42,003 nucleotides of DNA, taken from assembly GCA_021786295.1 (NCBI GenBank), contig JAJYNO010000007.1:1-42003 (forward strand). Direction: 5' to 3'. This DNA is from a bacterium. Lineage in GTDB: Bacteria; Elusimicrobiota; Elusimicrobia; Elusimicrobiales; UBA9959. Position numbers and translations under genes: made by a program. The first letter of the stretch is position 1; each line of letters begins with the position of its first letter. A model generated the notes under the pieces. The model did not search any database. It was not told the DNA's origin and saw only the letters and a program-made list of their open reading frames with translations. This document shows, one piece after another, positions 18,265-27,084 of this stretch.

Positions 18265-18746
18265 ATCTTTCCCGCGAACGGCCGCCTGTGGAGGGTGACC
18301 CCGTAGCGGCGGCCGTCGGCCGATATCCCCGCGCACATGACCACCGGGAAAGGCAGAAAATCCCCGGCGTTCAGTGAAGAGGCGCAGAAGGCCCTGGCCG
18401 GGCCGGAGAGCGAGACTTGCACCTGGAAATACCGGTCGGGACAGGCATCCACGGTGCTGGGGCAGACGGCGTAAAGATCGATCTCCACGGGGAGCTGCGC
18501 TCCGCCGGGCAACGCCAGCTTCAGCGAGGCCCGGGCGGCCGAGGCCTGGCCCGGGACGGAAGGCACGGACAGGCTTAAGTTCAGCGGCGCGTCGCTCTGG
18601 CCCGCGGCAGGCAACTGACAGCTCCCGCCGGAGCAGTCCTGTGTCCAGGCCGAGACATAACCAGAGAGCTCCAGCGGGGCTCCGCCGGCGGACGCCGGGA
18701 GCGACTGAAAAAGAAGGCAGACGGGGACTATGAGTATACTTTTCAT
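18261..18746 (-). CDS. Secreted Cys-containing protein of unknown function
   Basis: The 161-residue protein begins with a clear signal peptide (MKSILIVPVCLLFQSLPASA, cleavage near 20-21). The mature part has a short Ser/Gly/Cys-rich segment (DCSGGSCQLPAAGQSD), amphipathic beta-like strands, and several Cys that could form disulfides. I recognise no family. It is first in a run of four coupled genes with a methyltransferase, a redoxin-like lipoprotein and an RNase. An A/T-rich region (ATATATAGACT) lies just upstream of its ATG, with no ribosome site, so it may be leaderless. Confidence 0.75.
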   Translation of the reverse strand: MKSILIVPVCLLFQSLPASAGGAPLELSGYVSAWTQDCSGGSCQLPAAGQSDAPLNLSLSVPSVPGQASAARASLKLALPGGAQLPVEIDLYAVCPSTVDACPDRYFQVQVSLSGPARAFCASSLNAGDFLPFPVVMCAGISADGRRYGVTLHRRPFAGKI

Positions 18747-18809
18747 TTTAGTCTATATATTTTACAAAATTCCGGGATTTTGCTCCGGGCCGGCCCGGCA
18801 TGGCCTTTT

Positions 18810-18838
18810 TTGATTTACGCGGTCTTTTATGCTATATT
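18810..18838 (+). promoter_or_regulatory. Promoter of the phosphohexomutase-enolase pair
   Basis: TTGATT (18810-18815), 17 bp and TATATT (18833-18838) predict a start near 18845, only about 4 nt before ATG 18849. No Shine-Dalgarno sequence fits, so the mRNA would be essentially leaderless. Confidence 0.6.
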
Positions 18839-18848
18839 GCAGTTAACT

Positions 18849-20348
18849 ATGGCGACCCAAAATATCAAGTTCGGCACCTCAGGCTGGAGAGCCGTCATCG
18901 GCGAGGATTTCAATATAGCGGCCCTGCGCAGGGTGAGCCACGCGGCCGCAGAGCACGTCAAAGAGAACAAGGAATACGGCTATAAAGGCGAAGAATACCT
19001 TTTGAGCCTGCGGAAAGACGGCCGGACGGCCCCAAAAACGCCCAGCGTTATAGTCGGCTACGACTGCCGCTACATGTCGGAGGATTTCGCCAAGAACGCC
19101 GCCGAGGCCATCGCCGCGGAAGGGATAACCGTCGTCTTCTCCGACCGGGAGGCCCCCACCCCGGTAACGGCCTGGGAGGTGCTGCGCAACCACGCTTCAG
19201 GCGGCCTGACCCTTACGGCCAGCCAGAACCCTCCGGAGTACAGCGGCCTGAAGTGGACCCCCTATTGGGGCGGCCCCGCCCTGCCCGAGATAACAGCGGA
19301 CATAGAGGCCAGGGTGCAGGCGCTGACCATAGCGGAGGTGGAAAAACATATCCCGTTCGAGCACGGAGTCTCGGCCGGAATGATAAGGGTGCAGGATTTC
19401 CACGAGGACTATTTCAGCCAGCTCTCCTCCCTGCTGGACCTGGGCGCGATAAAGAAGGCAGGCCTCAGGATAGCCGCGGACGCGGTTAACGGCGCGGCGC
19501 GCGGCTACCTGCGCCCGATGCTGGAGAGGGCCGGAGCCAGCGTGACCGCGCTGCGCGAAGAACGCGACGTGCTTTTCGGCGGGCGTTCCCCCGACACGGG
19601 GGAGGAGAACCTGAAAGGGCTGCGCGAGGCCGTCGTGAAGGGCAAACTGAGCCTGGGCCTGGCCTGCGACGGGGACGCGGACCGATTCGGGGTCATAGAC
19701 TCGGACGGGACCTGGATCTCCCCTAATCTGGTGCTGGGCCTGGCCTTGGAGCACCTGGTCAGGAACCGCGGGCTCAAGGGCAAGGTGGTCCGCACCGTGG
19801 TGACCTCGCATTTCGTGGACGCAATAGCACGCAGCCACGGGCTGGAGGTGCGCGAGACCGCCGTCGGCTTCAAGCACGTCGGCAACCTGCTGCGCACCGG
19901 CCAGTACCTGATAGGCGGCGAGGAGTCAGGAGGGCTGTCGGTAATGGGGCACGTGCCGGAGAAGGACGGCATCCTGGCCTGCCTGCTGATGGCGGAACTG
20001 GTGGCCTACGAGCGCAAGCCGCTCAAGAAGATCCTCGCCGAGCTTTCCAAGAAGACAGGCAGTTTCAGCAACACCCGCCTGACGCTGCAGCTCGATAAGC
20101 ACATGCACATGGAATCCCTCTTGGAGCGCTTGAAGCTGAACCCGCCGCTCTCGCTGGCCGGGACCTCGGTCTGGCGCATAGACCAGACCGACGGCTTCAA
20201 GTTCATCATGAAGGACGGCAGCTGGCTGGGCCTGCGGCCGGCCGGCCTGGGGGAATCCACCGTGCGTCTTTACGCCGAGGCGGCCGACCAGAAGAAGATA
20301 GCCGCGCTCTGCGAAGCCGGCAGGAAGATAGTGAGCGGGAAATTTTGA
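18849..20348 (+). CDS. Phosphoglucomutase/phosphomannomutase family protein
   Basis: This alpha-D-phosphohexomutase superfamily enzyme has 499 residues and moves phosphate between C1 and C6 of hexose phosphates. ATG 18849 is chosen because FGTSGWRAVIGEDF, the conserved N-terminal motif, starts there. The active-site loop is TASQNP (123-128), where TASHNP is usual, with phospho-Ser S125. The metal loop is CDGDADR and the sugar loop GGEESGG. The C-terminal phosphate loop is LRPAGLGESTVRLYAEA in place of RPSGTEP. The variants at two loops leave the exact sugar open (glucose, mannose or glucosamine). Enolase follows 30 bp downstream. Confidence 0.88.
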   Translation: MATQNIKFGTSGWRAVIGEDFNIAALRRVSHAAAEHVKENKEYGYKGEEYLLSLRKDGRTAPKTPSVIVGYDCRYMSEDFAKNAAEAIAAEGITVVFSDREAPTPVTAWEVLRNHASGGLTLTASQNPPEYSGLKWTPYWGGPALPEITADIEARVQALTIAEVEKHIPFEHGVSAGMIRVQDFHEDYFSQLSSLLDLGAIKKAGLRIAADAVNGAARGYLRPMLERAGASVTALREERDVLFGGRSPDTGEENLKGLREAVVKGKLSLGLACDGDADRFGVIDSDGTWISPNLVLGLALEHLVRNRGLKGKVVRTVVTSHFVDAIARSHGLEVRETAVGFKHVGNLLRTGQYLIGGEESGGLSVMGHVPEKDGILACLLMAELVAYERKPLKKILAELSKKTGSFSNTRLTLQLDKHMHMESLLERLKLNPPLSLAGTSVWRIDQTDGFKFIMKDGSWLGLRPAGLGESTVRLYAEAADQKKIAALCEAGRKIVSGKF

Positions 20349-20378
20349 TTCAGCGCGCACAAACAGGAGAAAACACAC

Positions 20379-21662
20379 ATGGAAGCTAAAATAAAGAAGA
20401 TCCTCGCCAGGGAAATCCTTGATTCACGCGGTTTCCCCACTGTGGAGGCCGATGTAACGCTTACCGACGGCTCTTTCGGCCGCGCGGCCGTGCCCAGCGG
20501 CGCCTCCACCGGGACCCACGAAGCGCTCGAGATGCGCGACGGAGGGAAGCGCTACCTTGGCAAGGGCGTATCCAAGGCCGTGGAGAACGTCAACAAGGCC
20601 ATAGCCGACGAGATCACCGGCCTCAAGGCCGACCAGATAAAGATCGACGAGATGATGCTGGAGCTCGACGGCACCCAGATGAAGACCAAACTGGGCGCGA
20701 ACGCGATACTTTCCGTCTCGATGGCGCTCGCCCGCGCCGGCGCGGATTCGGCGGGCCTGCCGCTCTACGCCTACCTGCGCAAGGCCTACGGCCTCAAGCA
20801 CAAGGATTTCGTGATCCCGGCCCCGATGATGAACATCGTCAACGGCGGCAAGCACGCGGACTCCGGCATCAACATCCAGGAGTTCATGATCGTGCCGACA
20901 GGAGCCGCCAGGTTCACCGACGCGATCCGCATGGGCAGCGAGATCTACCACACGCTGAAGAAGATCCTCGCCAAGGCCGGCTATACCGTGGCCGTAGGCG
21001 ACGAGGGCGGTTTCGCCCCCAAGATCTTCACGCACGAGGCCGTACTCGAGACCATCTGCAACGCCATCAAGGACGCCGGCTACACCTTCAAGGAGGTCCA
21101 GATAGCGCTGGACTCCGCCGCGAGCGAGTTCTACCAGAACGACCGCTACGTCTTCGAGGGCTCGAACCTGACCGCCGAGGACCTGACCGCCAAGTACGCC
21201 GAGTGGAAGAAGCACTTCCCTATCATCTCGTACGAGGACCCGCTCGCCGAGGACGACTGGGAGGGCTGGGACCACCTGTCGAAGAGCCTCTGCAAGAAGG
21301 CCCGCGTGGTCGGCGACGACCTGTTCGTCACTAACCCGGAGCGCCTGAAGAAGGGCATAGAGGAGAGCGTCGCTAACGCCATCCTGATAAAGCTCAACCA
21401 GATCGGCTCGGTCACCGAGACCGTGCGCGTCATCGAGATGGCCCACAAGGCCGACTACGCCACGATCATCTCGCACCGCTCCGGCGAGACCGAGGACGCG
21501 TTCATCGCGGACCTCGCCGTGGCCACTAACGCCGGCGCGATCAAGACCGGCGCGCCGTGCCGCTCCGAGCGCCTCTGCAAGTACAACCAGCTGATCCGCA
21601 TAGAGGAGGAGCTGGGCAAGAAGTCGCGCTACGCCAAGGATTCGGTCTTCAAGTTCAAGTAA
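20379..21662 (+). CDS. eno: Enolase
   Basis: This enzyme interconverts 2-phosphoglycerate and phosphoenolpyruvate in glycolysis. The 427-residue protein carries [14 protein letters not shown], the SGASTG loop, VGDEGGFAP, and the C-terminal signature [20 protein letters not shown] followed by [13 protein letters not shown]. An AGGAG site precedes the ATG. It is probably co-transcribed with the phosphohexomutase and ends at a strong terminator. Confidence 0.98.
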   Translation: MEAKIKKILAREILDSRGFPTVEADVTLTDGSFGRAAVPSGASTGTHEALEMRDGGKRYLGKGVSKAVENVNKAIADEITGLKADQIKIDEMMLELDGTQMKTKLGANAILSVSMALARAGADSAGLPLYAYLRKAYGLKHKDFVIPAPMMNIVNGGKHADSGINIQEFMIVPTGAARFTDAIRMGSEIYHTLKKILAKAGYTVAVGDEGGFAPKIFTHEAVLETICNAIKDAGYTFKEVQIALDSAASEFYQNDRYVFEGSNLTAEDLTAKYAEWKKHFPIISYEDPLAEDDWEGWDHLSKSLCKKARVVGDDLFVTNPERLKKGIEESVANAILIKLNQIGSVTETVRVIEMAHKADYATIISHRSGETEDAFIADLAVATNAGAIKTGAPCRSERLCKYNQLIRIEEELGKKSRYAKDSVFKFK

Positions 21663-21678
21663 GGCCTCCTTTCCGCGA

Positions 21679-21711
21679 GCCCCGTCCGCCTTCCGGCGGG
21701 CGGGGCTTTTT
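21679..21711 (+). terminator. Intrinsic terminator of eno
   Basis: GCCCCGTCCGCC (21679-21690) pairs with GGCGGGCGGGGC (21695-21706) around a TTCC loop, with one G-T wobble. TTTTT follows. Confidence 0.92.
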
Positions 21712-21722
21712 CTCACCGCCCC

Positions 21723-22013
21723 ATGAAACCAGTCCGCCTCAGGCTTAATCTCAAGTATCTCCTGATCGCAGCAGCCGCAGTGCTGCTGCTGGCCAACAGG
21801 GGATTCCGCATGCTGGTCAGTAATTACAGGGAATACCGCCATCTCCAGCAGGAGAAGTCCATGCTGGAGGCCCAGGGCGCCGAACTGCGCGCCCAGCTAG
21901 GGACGATCAACAGCAAGCCCGCCATCGAACAGGCCGCCAGAAAGGAGCTCAGCATGATCAGGCCTGGAGAGACCGAGTACAGGTTCCCGCCCCCGAAGGA
22001 GTCCGACAGATGA
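21723..22013 (+). CDS. FtsB/DivIC-like septum formation initiator
   Basis: The 96-residue bitopic protein has a short basic cytoplasmic N-terminus, one transmembrane helix (about 11-26, YLLIAAAAVLLLANRG) and a coiled coil (about 36-65, with QQEKSMLEAQGAELRAQL). The C-terminal ARKELSMIRPGETEYRF matches the ExARxxLgmvrpGE motif of FtsB/DivIC. It would join FtsL and FtsQ in the divisome. It begins 12 bp after the eno terminator, and its stop overlaps the MBL gene start (ATGA). Confidence 0.85.
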   Translation: MKPVRLRLNLKYLLIAAAAVLLLANRGFRMLVSNYREYRHLQQEKSMLEAQGAELRAQLGTINSKPAIEQAARKELSMIRPGETEYRFPPPKESDR

Positions 22014-22642
22014 AGGTACGCCAGTTCAAGGTCGGACCGATGGACAATTTCTCCTACCTGCTCTGGGACGAGGAGACGCGCGACGCCGCCGTGATAGACC
22101 CGGCCTGGCAGCCGGAGAAACTTGCGGCCTTTTCCGGGGAGAACAAACTGAACCTGCAGGCGGTGCTGCTGACGCATGCCCACCCGGACCATCTGAACGG
22201 CCTGGCGCCCTTCACCGATCCCGAGGGCAGGCGGCCAGTCTACCTGCACGACGCCGATTATTTCATGCTGGAGGCGAAGCCGGCGGGACTGAAAACGCTC
22301 AGCGACGGGGAAACTCTGCAGGCCGGGGCGCTGAAGATAGGGGTCATGCACACCCCGGGCCACACGCCGGGCTCCGTCTGCTACCTGGCTGGCGGGGCGG
22401 TTTTTACCGGCGACACCTTGTTCATCGGAGAGTGCGGCCGCGTTGACCTGCCCGGCTCCAGCGCCGAGTCGCTTTACGACAGCTTCGTCAGGCTGGCGGC
22501 CCTGCCGGATGATTCGGTGGTCTGGCCGGGCCATTCCTACAACGGGGATACCTCCACTTTCGGGGTCCAGAAGGAATACAATCTCTACCTGAAACTGGCC
22601 CGGCAGGGGAGGCGCGCGGACTTCCTCAAAGCCGTGGCATGA
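22010..22642 (+). CDS. Metallo-beta-lactamase-fold hydrolase (glyoxalase II/ETHE1-like)
   Basis: The 210-residue MBL-fold protein has the metal motif THAHPDH, the metal His in TPGHTPGSVCY, the bridging Asp in FTGDTLFIGECGRVDLPGS, and the final His in WPGHSYNG. The GECGRxDLPG stretch resembles GloB and persulfide dioxygenases. The substrate (glutathione thioester, persulfide or other) cannot be assigned; the C-terminal substrate domain of true GloB is missing. It is coupled to both neighbours by ATGA overlaps. Confidence 0.85.
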   Translation: MKVRQFKVGPMDNFSYLLWDEETRDAAVIDPAWQPEKLAAFSGENKLNLQAVLLTHAHPDHLNGLAPFTDPEGRRPVYLHDADYFMLEAKPAGLKTLSDGETLQAGALKIGVMHTPGHTPGSVCYLAGGAVFTGDTLFIGECGRVDLPGSSAESLYDSFVRLAALPDDSVVWPGHSYNGDTSTFGVQKEYNLYLKLARQGRRADFLKAVA

Positions 22643-23298
22643 AAAGGATCAAGGGCTGGGCGGCCGTCTCCGATTTCGACGGCACGATAACGCTCCGGGA
22701 CGTGGGCGACCACATTCTCCTGCACTACGGCTTCGCCGACAGAAAGACCATCGAGGCTTCCTACTCGCTGAGGGTCCGGGTGGAGGATTTCATGCGGCGG
22801 GCCTTTTCCCGGGTCGGGCTTTCGGAAAAGGCCATCGCGGACTTCGTCATAAAGAAAGTGAAGGCGCGGCCCGGCTTCGCCGCCTTCGCGCCTTTCTGCG
22901 CCGGGGCCGGGGTGCCGCTGGAGATAGTCAGCGGCGGCGTGGACCTCTACGCCGGGCCGTTCCTCCGCAAGCACGGCGTCAAGGTCCGCTCCTTCTTCGG
23001 CCGGGCGCGGCTTGTTGGCGGAGGCATAAAAATAACGTATCCTTTCCTGAGACGCTCAGAGTTGAGCTCGTTCAAGGCCTCCAGGGTCCTGCGTTTCAGG
23101 AAGGCCGGCTACAAGGTCGTATTCTTCGGCGACGGGCCGAACGACCTGAAGGCGGCAAAGCTGGCCCACAAGGTCTACGCGGCCGGGCGTCTCTACAGGC
23201 TGTGCCGGGAGCGCGGCATCCCGGTCTCCCGCCTGACCGATTTCGAGAAAGCCGCCAGGTTCCTGGCGGCGGAGCTGGGCCTGCCGGGCAGGAGGTAA
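22639..23298 (+). CDS. HAD-superfamily phosphatase, MtnX/SerB-like
   Basis: The 219-residue HAD-IB hydrolase has motif I SDFDGTIT (nucleophile and acid Asp), motif II IVSGG, a motif III-region Lys, and motif IV FFGDGPNDLKAA. The DVGDHILLHYG cap and overall length resemble MtnX (methionine salvage) and phosphoserine phosphatase-like enzymes. No other methionine-salvage gene is nearby, so the substrate is open. The start overlaps the MBL stop. Confidence 0.85.
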   Translation: MKRIKGWAAVSDFDGTITLRDVGDHILLHYGFADRKTIEASYSLRVRVEDFMRRAFSRVGLSEKAIADFVIKKVKARPGFAAFAPFCAGAGVPLEIVSGGVDLYAGPFLRKHGVKVRSFFGRARLVGGGIKITYPFLRRSELSSFKASRVLRFRKAGYKVVFFGDGPNDLKAAKLAHKVYAAGRLYRLCRERGIPVSRLTDFEKAARFLAAELGLPGRR

Positions 23299-23304
23299 GA
23301 CATC

Positions 23305-24102
23305 ATGCACCCGATACTTTTCCACCTGGGATCTTTTACGTTCCCCACTTACGGCCTTATGGTCGCCTCCGGCTATCTGGCCGCGATCCTCTACATCTTC
23401 AGCAAGGCGCGGCCGGCCGGCTTCAAAAAAGAGGACCTCTCCGACCTGGTCTTCTACACCGTGATCAGCGGCATAGCCGGAGCCAAGTTCTTCTACGCGG
23501 CCACCTACTGGAGCGAATTCGGCCCGGACACGCTCTCCCGCCTCGTCTACGTCGCGCGGAGCTTCCAGTACGGGTTCGTCTTCTACGGCGGCCTGATCTT
23601 CGGGGCCGCGGCCTTCTTCTACGTGGGCCGCCGCAAGCGCATGGACCCGCTGCGGACTTCGGATCTGTTCGCCCCGGCCCTGTCGCTGGGTCACGCTTTC
23701 GGACGCATCGGCTGCTTCATGGCCGGCTGCTGCTACGGCAGCCCCACCACCGGCCCGCTGAGCGTGATCTTCACCGATCCTAATTCCGAGGTAAACCCGG
23801 CTTTCCTCGGACGCCCGCTGTACCCCGTTCAGCTCTACGAATCGGCGGGCAACTTCCTCATCTTCCTGATACTCAACTACGCGCTGAAACGCTCGCTGGC
23901 GGGGAAGCTCCCGCGCGGTTTCTCCATCGCCCTGTACGCGGCGCTCTATTCGCTGCTGCGCTTCTCGGACGAATTCCTGCGCGGCGACGACAGGGGCGCC
24001 TTCCACTTCGGTCTCTCCCCGGCCCAGCTGATCTCCGCGGCGGTCTTCGTTATCGCGGTCACCGCGCTGGCCATGATGAAGCTCAGGCATGAAAAGAACT
24101 GA
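23305..24102 (+). CDS. lgt: Prolipoprotein diacylglyceryl transferase
   Basis: This integral membrane enzyme transfers diacylglycerol from phosphatidylglycerol to the lipobox Cys of prolipoproteins. The 265-residue protein shows HPILFHLGSFTFPTYGLMVA at the N-terminus, the signature GRIGCFMAGCCYG, YPVQLYESAGN, and several hydrophobic helices. It lies 6 bp after the HAD gene, and its 3' end overlaps the pseudouridine synthase start by 14 bp. Confidence 0.96.
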   Translation: MHPILFHLGSFTFPTYGLMVASGYLAAILYIFSKARPAGFKKEDLSDLVFYTVISGIAGAKFFYAATYWSEFGPDTLSRLVYVARSFQYGFVFYGGLIFGAAAFFYVGRRKRMDPLRTSDLFAPALSLGHAFGRIGCFMAGCCYGSPTTGPLSVIFTDPNSEVNPAFLGRPLYPVQLYESAGNFLIFLILNYALKRSLAGKLPRGFSIALYAALYSLLRFSDEFLRGDDRGAFHFGLSPAQLISAAVFVIAVTALAMMKLRHEKN

Positions 24103-24988
24103 ACTGGTCTACTCCGGAGTCCCGGTTCGCCTTGACGTCTTCCTGACGCAGTCCGGGGAGAACCTCTCCCGTTCCTACGCGCGCCGGCTCATAGAGGAAG
24201 GCCTCGCGACCGTCAACGGAGAAAGAAAGAAGCCCTCCTACCTCCTCGGAGAGAACGACAGGGTCGTCATAGCCGGGCCCGGGGAGGCCCAGCCTGAACT
24301 GAGCGGGCTGATCGTCTTCGAGGACAGGGCGCTCATAGCCGTCAGCAAGCCGGCCGGGCTGGCCGTGCACCCTAACCCGCCGGGCTGGGAGACCAACCCC
24401 GAAGCGGCCATGATAGGCGAACCGACGCTGGTCTCGATGATCTACGCCGCGCGCCCGGAGATGGCCGAAGGACTGGAGCGTCTGGGGCTGGTCCACAGGC
24501 TGGACCGCGACACCAGCGGCCTCATGCTGATCGCGAAGACCCAGGAAGCCCAGCGGACGCTGAAGGAGGGCTTCAGGGAGCGCCTGATGGAGAAGACCTA
24601 CATCGGGGCGGTGGCCGGAATACCTGATAAAAGGACCGCCCTTATCGACGCTCCTATAGGCCGGGCCAGCGGCTTCAAGAAGATAAAGGTCTGGGAATAC
24701 GGGCGCGAGGCCGTCACCGAGTACGCGGTCAGGGAGAAGGGCCGCGCTTGCGCGCTGCTCAGCATCCACCCGATGACCGGCCGCACCAACCAGATCAGGA
24801 TACACCTGGCGCACATCGGGCACCCGATAATTGGCGACAGGTTATACGGCGGCCCGGAGGCAGAGCGCATGCTGCTGCACTCCTTCAGCCTAGTCTTCAG
24901 CCATCCGGCCACAGGGAAGGAGACGAGGCTCGAAGTCCCCATCCCCGACGACTTCAAGCGCGTCTGGAAGAAGTTCAAGGCCCGCTGA
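24089..24988 (+). CDS. RluD-type 23S rRNA pseudouridine synthase
   Basis: The 299-residue protein has an N-terminal S4 RNA-binding domain (about 12-62, VRLDVFLTQSGENLSRSYAR) and the RluA-family catalytic motif HRLDRDTSGL (136-145) with catalytic D139. MTGRTNQIRIHLAHIGHPI closes the active site. It isomerises uridine to pseudouridine in large-subunit rRNA, but RluC and RluD subtypes cannot be told apart here. It is last in the ftsB-like to lgt run and converges with the GH57 gene. Confidence 0.92.
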   Translation: MKRTELVYSGVPVRLDVFLTQSGENLSRSYARRLIEEGLATVNGERKKPSYLLGENDRVVIAGPGEAQPELSGLIVFEDRALIAVSKPAGLAVHPNPPGWETNPEAAMIGEPTLVSMIYAARPEMAEGLERLGLVHRLDRDTSGLMLIAKTQEAQRTLKEGFRERLMEKTYIGAVAGIPDKRTALIDAPIGRASGFKKIKVWEYGREAVTEYAVREKGRACALLSIHPMTGRTNQIRIHLAHIGHPIIGDRLYGGPEAERMLLHSFSLVFSHPATGKETRLEVPIPDDFKRVWKKFKAR

Positions 24989-25000
24989 GCGGCGGGCAGA

Positions 25001-26596
25001 TCAGAACCTGGAAACCGAAGCGAAGACCCTGAAATCCAGGCGGTGGAAGAGATTGTTCTTCTTCTCCAGCCCGGCGAGCGACTGTTCGTCCACGCGCTTC
25101 TCTATTACTTCCCCCAGCAGCTTCAGCGCGTTGGAGGCATGCTCCTCCAGACGACCCTGCGCGTAGGCGGAGTGGGAGCCGATGTAGAGCAGAAAGGCCC
25201 AGTCCGAGGACTGCGCCAGCAGCGTCTCGCGCGCGGCCTGGTTAAGGGCCCGGGCGTTGATGTTGTCCAGGTCCTGGTTTCGGAAGCGGTTGGCGGTCTC
25301 TATCATCTTGTCGGTGGCGGCGTATACGGCCGGATAGATGAAATCGTTCGACTCGTTGACCCACGGATCGAAATAGCCGTTCTCCCCCCACGACGAGACC
25401 CGCGGAGAGATCTCCTGTGGCTCCTGGCAGGAATTAAGATATTCGGACGGGGTCACGAACTGCAGGGGGAGCCGCTCCTGCCTTATCCGGCGTATCACAG
25501 TCTCCAGGAAAGCCGGGCCTTCGAACCACCAGTGCCCGAAAAGCTCCGCGTCGTAGCAGCTGACGATCAGCGGCCTGCCGCCCCGGGAGGCGTAAAACCC
25601 GTCGACGTCCTTCACGCGGCGCTCCAGGAAATCCGCCGCATGTTCCTGCACGCGCGCCAGCGCCGCGTCGGGGTCGTAATACTGCTTCTCGGCAAGGTCC
25701 TTGCCGGCCCCGGTGATGCGGTAGTACTTCAGGCCTAGGGGACGCCTGGCGCCGTCGGCCCCCAGGTACGGGCGCACGTACTCCAGGTCCCCGTCGTACC
25801 CGAGGTCGCGGTAGAATTCCCTGTAAGCCGGGTCCCCGGGATAGCCTCCGCGCGAACTCCAGACCTCCCTGGAGCTGGCCGCGTCGCGCGCGAACAGCCC
25901 TACGCCGTTGGAAGTGCGGTAGGGAGAATAAACGCCGTCTGGCGGACCGCCCACGGAATGCGTCTCGGTGAACGTATAGTTGAAGCCGGAAAGTTTCAGG
26001 TAGGAGTTCAGGCGCGGCTCGTAGGCGCACTCCGGCAGCCAGAAACCGGCTGACTTGCGGTTGAACCTGTCCAGGTAGTCCTCAGCGGCCACGGAGAGCT
26101 GCGCGCGCACCGCCTCCGGCCTTTCCAGCAGCGGCAGCACGGCGTGCGTGGCGGCCGTGGTGATGATCTCTATCTGACCGGCGTGCTGCAGCGCCTTCAG
26201 CGGCGTTATCAGGTCCCCGCTATACTTGTGGAGCAGCTTAGCTGCGGATTCGTAGAGATCGCGGTAGAGCTGGACCGTCCTAAGCAGAGCGGGATCGTTC
26301 TGCGCCCGCTCCAGTTCCTTTTCTATCAGCTCCAGGCGTGACTCGACGTAAAGCCCGAGTTTCGTCTCGAGCGCCTCGTTCTCGAGCATCGCGCCGAGGG
26401 TCGGGGATATGGAAAGCGTGATACCGGGCCGTATACCTTCGGAAGCCAGGCGCTCCAGGGAGACGATCAGCGGCACGTAGGCCTCGACCACGGCCTCGAA
26501 AAACCAGTTCTCCTCAAGAAAAGCGGAATCCTGCGGATGGTTCACGTACGGCAGATGCGCGTGAAGCAGGAACATCAGCGAGCCGCGCGAGCTCAT
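25001..26596 (-). CDS. GH57 1,4-alpha-glucan branching enzyme (DUF1957-type)
   Basis: The 531-residue protein makes alpha-1,6 branches in glycogen-like glucans. The N-terminal LMFLLHAHLPYV is the first GH57 motif. The nucleophile is E189 in GFWLPECAY and the acid/base D349 in SCYDAELFGHWWFEG; both are typical of branching enzymes. The C-terminal part (WGENGYFDPWVN, and LLAQSSDWAFLLYIGS) is the family helical domain. Its ATG overlaps the stop of a DUF4912 gene, a recurrent partner. Confidence 0.93.
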   Translation of the reverse strand: MSSRGSLMFLLHAHLPYVNHPQDSAFLEENWFFEAVVEAYVPLIVSLERLASEGIRPGITLSISPTLGAMLENEALETKLGLYVESRLELIEKELERAQNDPALLRTVQLYRDLYESAAKLLHKYSGDLITPLKALQHAGQIEIITTAATHAVLPLLERPEAVRAQLSVAAEDYLDRFNRKSAGFWLPECAYEPRLNSYLKLSGFNYTFTETHSVGGPPDGVYSPYRTSNGVGLFARDAASSREVWSSRGGYPGDPAYREFYRDLGYDGDLEYVRPYLGADGARRPLGLKYYRITGAGKDLAEKQYYDPDAALARVQEHAADFLERRVKDVDGFYASRGGRPLIVSCYDAELFGHWWFEGPAFLETVIRRIRQERLPLQFVTPSEYLNSCQEPQEISPRVSSWGENGYFDPWVNESNDFIYPAVYAATDKMIETANRFRNQDLDNINARALNQAARETLLAQSSDWAFLLYIGSHSAYAQGRLEEHASNALKLLGEVIEKRVDEQSLAGLEKKNNLFHRLDFRVFASVSRF

Positions 26597-26982
26597 GACT
26601 GGGACCTCTTCATGAATTCCATGCTGGCGTAGGCGCGGCCGTCCTGTCCAGAGGCGGGTTCCGGGGCCGCGGCCTGGTTCGACTCCAGCAGCCGCTCCCA
26701 GGCGCCGTTGCGCAGCGCGTAGAGGGCGGCTTCGCAGTTCCCGCCGCGCTCCGGCACCGGCAGATAGGCGCGCCCCGAGCTCCAGACCGCCTTGTGGACT
26801 GAGGCGTGGGTCTTGTCGTCGGAATAGACGAGGCGCAATTCCACTTCGGGAAAGAAGGCGGCGGAACGGAAAGCCTCGAGGCGGCTCTCCGAGAACTGCC
26901 AGAAAACGAAAAAGGCCCCCGGGTTCTTGGGGAGCAGCACGAGTCTGTCTTCCAGCGGCAGCGGCCTGGCTAGTTCCGGCAT
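26593..26982 (-). CDS. DUF4912 family protein
   Basis: The 129-residue protein has the DUF4912 core LVLLPKNPGAFFVFWQFS, like the LxVRDPxxLFAYWE motif of the family, and DUF4912-like strands (VELRLVYSD, RAYLPVPERGGNCEAALYAL). Function is unknown; it recurs next to GH57 branching enzymes. ATG 26982 is the first plausible start. Codons upstream are AT-rich and promoter-like (TTGAAC, 16 bp, TAAATT), though they also stay in frame, so a longer protein is possible. The stop overlaps the GH57 start. Confidence 0.75.
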   Translation of the reverse strand: MPELARPLPLEDRLVLLPKNPGAFFVFWQFSESRLEAFRSAAFFPEVELRLVYSDDKTHASVHKAVWSSGRAYLPVPERGGNCEAALYALRNGAWERLLESNQAAAPEPASGQDGRAYASMEFMKRSQS

Positions 26983-27084
26983 CTCAAAGAATAATTTACC
27001 AAATTTTTCCGGAAGTTCAACGCGTTTTTTTATATCATTTATGGGTAGGCCGGCGCTGAGCGCAGGGCCGCCAAGGAGCCAGGA

